Shown piece by piece: positions 1-5,800 of a DNA stretch of 8,661 nucleotides (position 1 is its first letter; every line of letters begins with the position of its first letter). The position numbers were made by a program, and so were the translations under genes. The DNA comes from Prevotella sp. (GTDB lineage Bacteria > Bacteroidota > Bacteroidia > Bacteroidales > Bacteroidaceae), in assembly GCA_017430675.1 (NCBI GenBank), contig JAFRMM010000087.1:1-8661 (forward strand), read 5' to 3'. The notes below the pieces were generated by a model. That model ran no database searches. It was not told the origin of the DNA and worked only from the letters and a program-made list of their open reading frames with translations.

Positions 1-945
1 CTCTGCGAGCAAGGCCGTAACTTCAACAACAAGATATGGAACGCCTTCCGTCTGGTCAAGGGCTGGAAGGTTGCCGATTCTAATCCGAATACTCAGAATA
101 CTCCGAGTACTCCGACTAATAACGCCATCGCTACCTCGTGGTTCGAGGCCAAACTGCGCCAGACGAATGCCGAGGTGGATGACCTCTTCAAGAAATACCG
201 TATCTCCGATGCCCTGATGGTTGTCTATAAACTCTTCTGGGACGAGTTCTCCAGTTGGTATCTGGAGATGGTAAAGCCCGCCTACGTCAATGGTGAGGCA
301 CTACCCATCGACAAGCAAACCTACGACAAGACCCTCGGGTTCTTCGAGATCCTGCTGAAGATGCTCCATCCGTTCATGCCGTTTATCACGGAGGAACTCT
401 GGCAGCACCTCTACGATCGTCAGGAGGGAGCGTCCATCATGCGCGACAAACTGGAACTCCCCGCTCCTACCGAGGCTGACAACCAACTCGCCGCCCAGAT
501 CGAGAACGTGAAGCAGATTGTCTCTGGTGTCCGTATGGTGCGCTCCTCCAAGAACATTGCTCCGAGAGAACAGTTGGAACTGCAGGTGGTAGGTCAGAAT
601 GACTACGCCGATTTCTACCCCGTCATCATCAAGATGGCCAATCTGAACTCTATCAATAATGTCATAGAGAAAGATCCGACAGCCTCTGCCTTCATGGTGG
701 GTACTGACGAGTTTGCCGTTCCCCTTGGTAATATGATCGACGTCGAGGCCGAGATCCAGAAAATGGAGACCCAACTCCAGCACCTCGAAGGATTCCTCGC
801 TGGTGTAAAGAAGAAACTCTCCAACGAGCGTTTCGTGGCTAACGCCCCTGAACAGGTCGTAGCCCTGGAGCGTAAGAAGCAGAGCGACTCAGAGGAGAAG
901 ATCGCCTCACTGAAAGAATCCATTGCTGCATTAAGAAACAAATAA
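1..945 (+). CDS. valS: Valyl-tRNA synthetase, C-terminal part (5' end outside window)
   Basis: Class I aminoacyl-tRNA synthetase that charges tRNA-Val in the cytoplasm. Only the last 314 codons are present; the frame is open from base 1, so the gene starts upstream and the internal ATG at 175 is not the real start. The visible part begins in the anticodon-binding helical domain (QGRNFNNKIWNAFRLVKGW, bases 10-66, a hallmark of ValRS), continues through HPFMPFITEELWQHL (bases 367-411), and ends in the C-terminal tRNA-binding coiled-coil arm (VEAEIQKMETQLQHLEGFL, then KLSNERFVANAP, then Lys/Glu-rich heptads), stopping at TAA 943-945. The Rossmann catalytic domain with HIGH and KMSKS is not in the window. 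An Asn/Pro/Thr-rich stretch at bases 82-123 looks like a lineage-specific insertion built from a 9-bp repeat. carB follows after 17 nt with no terminator, so co-transcription is plausible. Confidence 0.96.
   Translation, partial: LCEQGRNFNNKIWNAFRLVKGWKVADSNPNTQNTPSTPTNNAIATSWFEAKLRQTNAEVDDLFKKYRISDALMVVYKLFWDEFSSWYLEMVKPAYVNGEALPIDKQTYDKTLGFFEILLKMLHPFMPFITEELWQHLYDRQEGASIMRDKLELPAPTEADNQLAAQIENVKQIVSGVRMVRSSKNIAPREQLELQVVGQNDYADFYPVIIKMANLNSINNVIEKDPTASAFMVGTDEFAVPLGNMIDVEAEIQKMETQLQHLEGFLAGVKKKLSNERFVANAPEQVVALERKKQSDSEEKIASLKESIAALRNK
85..120 (+). repeat. 9-bp in-frame tandem repeat (four units) inside valS
   Basis: Four consecutive 9-base units fill this stretch: CCGAATACT (85-93), CAGAATACT (94-102), CCGAGTACT (103-111) and the more diverged CCGACTAAT (112-120). 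Each unit is three codons, giving PNT, QNT, PST, PTN. The unit length keeps the frame. The repeat lies between the conserved RLVKGW segment and the helix starting AIATSWFEAKL, where a surface linker is expected. It looks like a small coding minisatellite that arose by slippage; copy number may vary between strains (inference). Confidence 0.8.
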
Positions 946-962
946 ATACAACCAATATTAAT

Positions 963-3900
963 ATGAAGAAAGAACTGAAGAAGGTGCTTGTCCTTGGCTC
1001 GGGCGCCTTGAAAATCGGACAGGCAGGTGAGTTCGACTACTCTGGCTCTCAGGCCCTGAAGGCCCTTCGTGAAGAAGGCATCAAGAGTGTGCTCGTCAAC
1101 CCCAACATCGCAACCATCCAGACCTCGGAAGGTATTGCCGACAAGGTGTATTTCCAGCCGGTAAACGCCCACTTCGTGACGGAGATCATCAAGAAGGAGC
1201 GTCCTGACGGTATCCTGCTGGCCTTTGGTGGTCAGACAGCCCTGAACTGTGGTACGGAACTCTACCTGAACGGTACACTGAAGGAATATGGCGTCGAGGT
1301 ATTAGGTACGAGCGTGGAGGCCATCATGAACACAGAAGACCGTGACCTCTTCGTGAAGAAACTCGGTGAGGTCGATCTGAAGGTACCCGTGTCTCATGCC
1401 GTGGAGTCGATGGAGGATGCCCTCAAGGCCGCCCACGAGATTGGTTTCCCGATTATGATCCGTTCTGCCTACGCCCTCGGCGGTCTTGGCTCTGGTATCT
1501 GTCCTGACGAGAAGACGTTCATCGAACTGGCTGAGTCTGCCTTCACCTTCGCTCCGCAAATCCTTGTGGAAGAAAGCCTCAAGGGGTGGAAGGAGATCGA
1601 GTTCGAGTGTATCCGTGATGCCAACGACCGCTGCTTCACCGTGGCTTCCATGGAGAACTTCGACCCCCTCGGTATCCACACGGGAGAGTCCATCGTCGTT
1701 GCACCTACCTGCTCGCTCAAGGAGAATCAGGTGAAGATGCTCCAGGAGATCACCATCAAATGCGTCAAGCATCTGGGTATCGTCGGCGAGTGCAACATTC
1801 AGTTCGCCTTCAACGCAGAGACCAACGACTACCGTATCATCGAGATCAACGCCCGTCTGAGCCGTTCTTCCGCTCTGGCTTCCAAGGCCACAGGTTATCC
1901 CCTCGCCTTCGTCGCTGCCAAGATCGCTCTCGGCTACACCCTCGATCAGATTGGTGAGATGGGCACGACCTCTTCTGCCTACGTCGCTCCGAGCCTCGAC
2001 TATATGATCTGTAAGATCCCCCGTTGGGACCTGACGAAGTTTGCTGGTGTCAGCCGTCTGATCGGATCTTCGATGAAGTCCGTGGGTGAGATCATGAGCA
2101 TCGGCCGCAGTTTCGAAGAGATGATGCAGAAGGGTCTGCGCATGATCGGACAGGGCATGCACGGCTTTGTGGGCAACGACCACACGAAGTTCGACAACCT
2201 CGACGAGGAACTGGCCAACCCCACCGACCTGCGTATCTTCGCCATTGCCCAGGCTCTCGAAGAGGGCTACACCATCGAACGTATCGAGGAACTCACGAAG
2301 ATCGATGTCTGGTTCCTGGAGCGACTGAAGCATATCGTAGATCTGAAGCACGAACTGTTGAAATACAACAAACTCGAGGAGTTGCCCGATGAGTTGCTCT
2401 TAGAGGTGAAGCGCTGCGGCTTCTCCGACTTCCAGATTGCCCGTTTTGTGCTGAAGTCGAAATCCACCAATATGGAGAAGGAGAACCTCGAGGTGCGCAA
2501 GTATCGTAAACAGAAGGGTATCGTTCCTTCCGTGAAGCGCATCCCCACCGTGGCCTCAGAACATCCCGAACTCACCAACTACCTCTATTTCACCTACACG
2601 CATACGCCCGCCTTTGGTGATCCCACAGGTGAGAAATACACCGCTGCCCACGACATCAACTACTACAATCACGAGAAGTCTGTCGTGGTGCTGGGCTCTG
2701 GTGCCTATCGCATTGGTTCGTCCGTAGAGTTCGACTGGTGTTCCGTGAACGCCATCAACACGGCGCGCAAGCTGGGCTACAAGTCCATCATGATCAACTA
2801 CAACCCCGAGACCGTCTCTACCGACTACGACATGTGCGACCGCCTCTACTTCGACGAACTGTCGCTGGAGCGGGTGCTCGATGTCATCGACCTGGAGTCG
2901 CCCCGTGGTGTGATTGTGTCCGTGGGTGGCCAGATTCCCAACAACCTTGCCATGAAACTGCACCGTCAGGGTGTGCCCGTATTAGGAACATCACCTGTGG
3001 ATATCGACCGTGCGGAGAACCGCGACAAGTTCTCTGCCATGCTCGACAAACTGGGCATCGACCAGCCCGCATGGCAGGCACTCACCTCATTCGACGATGT
3101 GAAGGCGTTCGTGGCCAAGGTGGGTTATCCCGTGCTGGTTCGTCCGTCGTATGTGCTCTCTGGCGCTGCGATGAACGTCTGCTACGACGAAGAGGAGTTG
3201 CACCGTTTCCTGAACATGGCTACCGAGGTGTCGAAGGAGTTCCCCGTGGTAGTGTCTAAGTTCATGACCGAGACCAAGGAAATAGAGTTCGACGCCGTGG
3301 CCGACAAGGGTGAGGTCGTAGAATATGCTATCTCCGAACACGTGGAGTATGCTGGTGTCCACTCGGGTGACGCCACGATGGTATTCCCTGCCCAGAACAT
3401 CTACTTCTCGACGATCCGTCAGATCAAGAAGATCGCACATAAGATCGCTGCCGAACTGAACATCTCTGGTCCGTTCAATATCCAGTTCCTTGCCAAGAAC
3501 CGTGAGGTGAAGGTCATCGAGTGTAACCTACGCGCCTCCCGTTCGTTCCCCTTCGTATCGAAGATCCTGAAGCGCAACTTCATCGAGACCGCTACGAAGA
3601 TCATGCTCGACGCCCCCTATCAGCGTCCTGACAAGAGCGAGTTCGACATCGACCGTATCGGTGTGAAGGCAAGCCAGTTCTCATTTGCCCGTCTGCAGAA
3701 TGCCGACCCTGTCTTGGGTGTGGATATGAGTTCTACTGGTGAAGTGGGCTGCTTGGGCGACGATATGAACGAGGCTCTGCTGAACAGTTTAATCGCCACG
3801 GGGTACTCCATTCCTAAGGATGCCGTGCTTATTTCCTCTGGTGGTGCCAAGGGTAAAGTGTCTCTCTTAGAGCCCGCCCAACAACTCGCCAGGAAGGGTT

Positions 3901-4223
3901 ACACCATCTACGCTACTGGTGGTACGGCCAAGTTCTTCAACGACAACGGTGTGAAGGCTGTGGCTGTCGCATGGCCCGACGAGGATGGCGACAACAACGT
4001 GATGGATCTCATCTCGCAGCATAAGGTGGGCTTGGTGATCAACGTGCCAAAGAACCACACCAGCCGTGAGTTGACCAACGGTTATAAGATCCGTCGTAGT
4101 GCCATCGACCACAACATCCCTCTGATGACCAATGTCCGCTTGGCCAAGGCCTTCATCGAGGCCTTCACCGCCATGAGCCTCGACGACGTGAAGATCAAGT
4201 CCTGGCAGGAGTATAATAATTAG
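963..4223 (+). CDS. carB: Carbamoyl-phosphate synthase large subunit
   Basis: Makes carbamoyl phosphate from bicarbonate, ammonia (tunnelled from the CarA glutaminase subunit) and two ATP, feeding pyrimidine and arginine synthesis in the cytoplasm. The 1086 residues match the usual length (about 1070) and show the family's internal duplication. The first pre-ATP-grasp half starts VLVLGSGALKIGQAGEFDYSG (residues 8-28) and the second VVVLGSGAYRIGSSVEFDW (574-592). ATP-grasp metal/nucleotide residues are present in both halves: E294/N296/R298 (IIEINARLSRSS) and E853/N855/R857 (VIECNLRASRSF). The oligomerisation region lies between about 410 and 560. The C-terminal MGS-like allosteric domain (about 950-1075) has the ATGGTAKFF phosphate-site motif. 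The start at 963 lies at the conserved N-terminus, preceded by AT-rich DNA and no Shine-Dalgarno, as usual in Bacteroidota. carA is not adjacent on either side within the window. Many motifs match the eukaryotic CPS1/CAD type. Confidence 0.98.
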   Translation: MKKELKKVLVLGSGALKIGQAGEFDYSGSQALKALREEGIKSVLVNPNIATIQTSEGIADKVYFQPVNAHFVTEIIKKERPDGILLAFGGQTALNCGTELYLNGTLKEYGVEVLGTSVEAIMNTEDRDLFVKKLGEVDLKVPVSHAVESMEDALKAAHEIGFPIMIRSAYALGGLGSGICPDEKTFIELAESAFTFAPQILVEESLKGWKEIEFECIRDANDRCFTVASMENFDPLGIHTGESIVVAPTCSLKENQVKMLQEITIKCVKHLGIVGECNIQFAFNAETNDYRIIEINARLSRSSALASKATGYPLAFVAAKIALGYTLDQIGEMGTTSSAYVAPSLDYMICKIPRWDLTKFAGVSRLIGSSMKSVGEIMSIGRSFEEMMQKGLRMIGQGMHGFVGNDHTKFDNLDEELANPTDLRIFAIAQALEEGYTIERIEELTKIDVWFLERLKHIVDLKHELLKYNKLEELPDELLLEVKRCGFSDFQIARFVLKSKSTNMEKENLEVRKYRKQKGIVPSVKRIPTVASEHPELTNYLYFTYTHTPAFGDPTGEKYTAAHDINYYNHEKSVVVLGSGAYRIGSSVEFDWCSVNAINTARKLGYKSIMINYNPETVSTDYDMCDRLYFDELSLERVLDVIDLESPRGVIVSVGGQIPNNLAMKLHRQGVPVLGTSPVDIDRAENRDKFSAMLDKLGIDQPAWQALTSFDDVKAFVAKVGYPVLVRPSYVLSGAAMNVCYDEEELHRFLNMATEVSKEFPVVVSKFMTETKEIEFDAVADKGEVVEYAISEHVEYAGVHSGDATMVFPAQNIYFSTIRQIKKIAHKIAAELNISGPFNIQFLAKNREVKVIECNLRASRSFPFVSKILKRNFIETATKIMLDAPYQRPDKSEFDIDRIGVKASQFSFARLQNADPVLGVDMSSTGEVGCLGDDMNEALLNSLIATGYSIPKDAVLISSGGAKGKVSLLEPAQQLARKGYTIYATGGTAKFFNDNGVKAVAVAWPDEDGDNNVMDLISQHKVGLVINVPKNHTSRELTNGYKIRRSAIDHNIPLMTNVRLAKAFIEAFTAMSLDDVKIKSWQEYNN

Positions 4224-4227
4224 TAAG

Positions 4228-4277
4228 CCTAGGAGAACCTAGGATGTCCTAGGATATCCTGGGAAAACCTAGAATAA
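4228..4277 (+). repeat. Five-unit 10-bp tandem array with CCTAGG cores
   Basis: The whole carB-to-yigZ gap is built of 10-bp units with CCT at 4228, 4238, 4248, 4258 and 4268. The cores are CCTAGG three times, then CCTGGG and CCTAGA, each followed by a 4-base spacer (AGAA, ATGT, ATAT, AAAA, ATAA). The core is its own reverse complement, so in RNA neighbouring units can pair into short hairpins with 4-nt loops; the A-to-G change in unit 4 still pairs through G-U. A 10-base period excludes coding and places the units about one helical turn apart in DNA. The array ends two bases before the yigZ ATG, so folding or protein binding could affect translation. No named element is recognised. Confidence 0.85.
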
Positions 4278-4279
4278 TT

Positions 4280-4864
4280 ATGACTGACGAATATCGCACC
4301 ATCAAGACCGAAGGCGAGGGCTACTACACCGAGAAGCGTAGCAAGTTCCTCGCCTTCGCTCATCATGTGGAGAGCGTCGATCAGATCAAGGAGATCCTTG
4401 CCGGCTACCGTAAGAAATACTACGACGCCCGCCATGTCTGCTACGCCTATATGCTCGGTCCTGAGCGCACGGAGTTCCGTGCCAACGACGATGGCGAGCC
4501 CTCCTCTACAGCCGGCAAACCCATCCTCGGACAGATCAACTCACAGGAACTCACGGATATCCTCATCGTCGTGGTGCGCTACTACGGTGGTGTGAACCTC
4601 GGCACCAGCGGTCTGATCATCGCCTATCGCGAAGCCGCCAGCGATGCCATCGCAAACTGCACCATCGAGACCCGTCAGGTCGAAGAGGTCATCACCTACT
4701 CTTTCGCCTACCCCATGATGAACGACGTGATGCGCATCGTCAAGGAGATGAATCCGCGTATCGTCTCGCAATCCTACGATAATACCTGCGAGATCCGTCT
4801 CAGCATCCGCCAGTCGGAGGCCGAAACCCTCAGAAACAAACTGTCGAAACTGTCCTTCGAATAG
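4280..4864 (+). CDS. yigZ: YigZ/IMPACT-family protein (UPF0029)
   Basis: A 194-residue cytoplasmic protein of the conserved YigZ/IMPACT family (E. coli YigZ is about 204 residues). The N-terminal UPF0029 domain (about 1-120) shows the typical motifs EKRSKFLAF (residues 18-26), DARHVCYAYMLG (49-60), NDDGEPSSTAGKPIL (69-83) and VVRYYGGVNLGTSGLIIAY (98-116). The rest (about 130-194) fits the small ferredoxin-like DUF1949 domain. In eukaryotes IMPACT/YIH1 regulate the Gcn2 pathway by binding Gcn1; the bacterial role is not firmly established, and some link to translation or nucleic-acid binding has been suggested from structure. Start: ATG 4280 directly follows the CCTAGG array. The LytTR gene begins two bases after its stop, so the two are probably translated from one mRNA. 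Confidence 0.95.
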   Translation: MTDEYRTIKTEGEGYYTEKRSKFLAFAHHVESVDQIKEILAGYRKKYYDARHVCYAYMLGPERTEFRANDDGEPSSTAGKPILGQINSQELTDILIVVVRYYGGVNLGTSGLIIAYREAASDAIANCTIETRQVEEVITYSFAYPMMNDVMRIVKEMNPRIVSQSYDNTCEIRLSIRQSEAETLRNKLSKLSFE

Positions 4865-4866
4865 AT

Positions 4867-5688
4867 ATGTCTTTCCTCAACAGAAAATACCCGTTTCCAC
4901 AGAGCAGTCACTGGCTGAGAGACTGTGCCATCTACTGCGTCATCGTGTTCCTGATTCTCTACCTGTTGCAGCCATTCGGATTCAACATGTATCAGGGTAA
5001 CAAACTGTTGTTATCGCTGTTGTTTGGTGCTGTCACCTTTTGCTGCTGCCTGGCGTACGGATTCGCCGAACGGCCCCTCATTCAGCATGTCTCGCCTTGG
5101 CGAATCTGGCACGAGGCACTGTCTATATTAGCGTTGATCCTGTTTATCGGAATCTGCAACTTCTTCGTATGTGCGTGGGTATTCCAAATTCCTGTCACAC
5201 TCGCTTTCTTCCTGATGTTTCTCTACTGGACACTGATTATCGGTGTGATCGTGACGGTATGCTCAATCAGTCTGAGTTATTACCGCTATCTGCGCAACCA
5301 GTTGGAGACACTGCTCGATAAGACCACAGAGCAACAGACGGGCATCGTCATCACCATCCGCGATACCAACGTCAGGGGCAACGACCTGCAATTGCCCATC
5401 AACGACCTGCTGTATATCGAGGCACAAAAGAACAATGTGGCCGTAAACTATATGAAGGAGGACAAGATTGCCACCATGGAACTGCACTCAACACTCAGCG
5501 CCGTGCTTGACGACCTAAAGGAATATGAGAACATCTTCCAGTGCCATCGCTCATTTGTGGTGAACCTGAACAATATCATTTCTGCCCAAGGCAATTCGAA
5601 TGGCTACCAACTTAAACTCGGCAACTGCCGTTCGGTTGTGCCCGTATCCCGCTCTTACGTGCCGAAACTCAAGTCGTTTATCTCTTAG
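4867..5688 (+). CDS. Membrane-anchored LytTR-family transcriptional regulator
   Basis: A 273-residue one-component regulator: the N-terminal half sits in the cytoplasmic membrane and the C-terminal half binds DNA. Four hydrophobic segments are visible at about residues 20-39, 47-66, 84-106 and 110-136. A short coiled-coil-like linker (YRYLRNQLETLLDKTTEQQ) follows, then a LytTR domain at about 159-273 with the family signatures LLYIEAQKNNVAVNY (181-195), FQCHRSFVVNLNNI (224-237) and VPVSRSYVPKLKSFI near the end. There is no receiver domain or phospho-acceptor Asp, so it is not a classical response regulator; the membrane part may sense the signal itself or a partner protein (inference). The start is two bases after the yigZ stop. 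Its stop codon lies inside the first of four 20-bp-phased repeats upstream of the receptor gene, which makes that receptor the best candidate target. Confidence 0.93.
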   Translation: MSFLNRKYPFPQSSHWLRDCAIYCVIVFLILYLLQPFGFNMYQGNKLLLSLLFGAVTFCCCLAYGFAERPLIQHVSPWRIWHEALSILALILFIGICNFFVCAWVFQIPVTLAFFLMFLYWTLIIGVIVTVCSISLSYYRYLRNQLETLLDKTTEQQTGIVITIRDTNVRGNDLQLPINDLLYIEAQKNNVAVNYMKEDKIATMELHSTLSAVLDDLKEYENIFQCHRSFVVNLNNIISAQGNSNGYQLKLGNCRSVVPVSRSYVPKLKSFIS

Positions 5689-5760
5689 TCACTCATCCTT
5701 TTTCTTAGTCATTCGTCAACTGGCATAGTCTTATGTCAGCCGTTTTAGTTGTCTGTCACG
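5681..5760 (+). promoter_or_regulatory. Four direct repeats with 20-bp period; candidate LytTR operator array
   Basis: Cutting this stretch into four consecutive 20-base blocks lines up TAGT(C/T) at block positions 6-10 in all four (5686-5690, 5706-5710, 5726-5730, 5746-5750), and a second conserved patch at positions 14-18 reading CATCC, CGTCA, TGTCA, TGTCA. Blocks 1 and 2 also match over 14 of 17 bases from 5681 and 5701. The LytTR stop TAG (5686-5688) is part of repeat 1. The array ends five bases before the -33 TTTG of the receptor promoter. LytTR-family proteins such as AgrA are known to bind pairs of direct repeats spaced about two helical turns apart, so autogenous or neighbour-gene control by the adjacent LytTR protein is the natural reading. 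The repeat is directly visible; the binding is inference. Confidence 0.7.
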
Positions 5761-5764
5761 GGAA

Positions 5765-5796
5765 TTTGGAGGATATCATTTCTGTGTCTATCTTTG
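5765..5796 (+). promoter_or_regulatory. Bacteroidota-type promoter for the receptor operon
   Basis: TTTG at 5765-5768 and TATCTTTG at 5789-5796 match the primary sigma consensus of Bacteroides (-33 TTTG, -7 TAnnTTTG) with a 20-bp spacer, within the usual 19-21. The start ATG of the receptor is at 5801, only four bases past the -7 element. Transcription is therefore predicted to start at or within a few bases of the ATG, giving a leaderless or nearly leaderless mRNA. The repeat array lies directly upstream, in an activator-like position. Confidence 0.75.
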
Positions 5797-5800
5797 CAGC

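Noticed and set aside
946..962. Possible separate promoter for carB in the valS-carB gap
   Set aside because: Only 17 bases, with no TTTG or TAnnTTTG element; co-transcription with valS is more likely.
615..1172. Long open frame on the minus strand across valS and carB
   Set aside because: Antisense shadow of two well-identified genes.
1302..2351. A 349-codon open frame on the minus strand inside carB
   Set aside because: Antisense shadow caused by the C-ending codon bias of carB; the translation is His/Leu/Asp-rich with no recognisable domain.
5721..5738. Dyad TGGCATA-GTCT-TATGTCA in the gap before the receptor gene
   Set aside because: The stem is only seven pairs with one G-U and no U tract, so it is not a terminator; it falls within repeat 3 of the 20-bp array and is better explained by that pattern.
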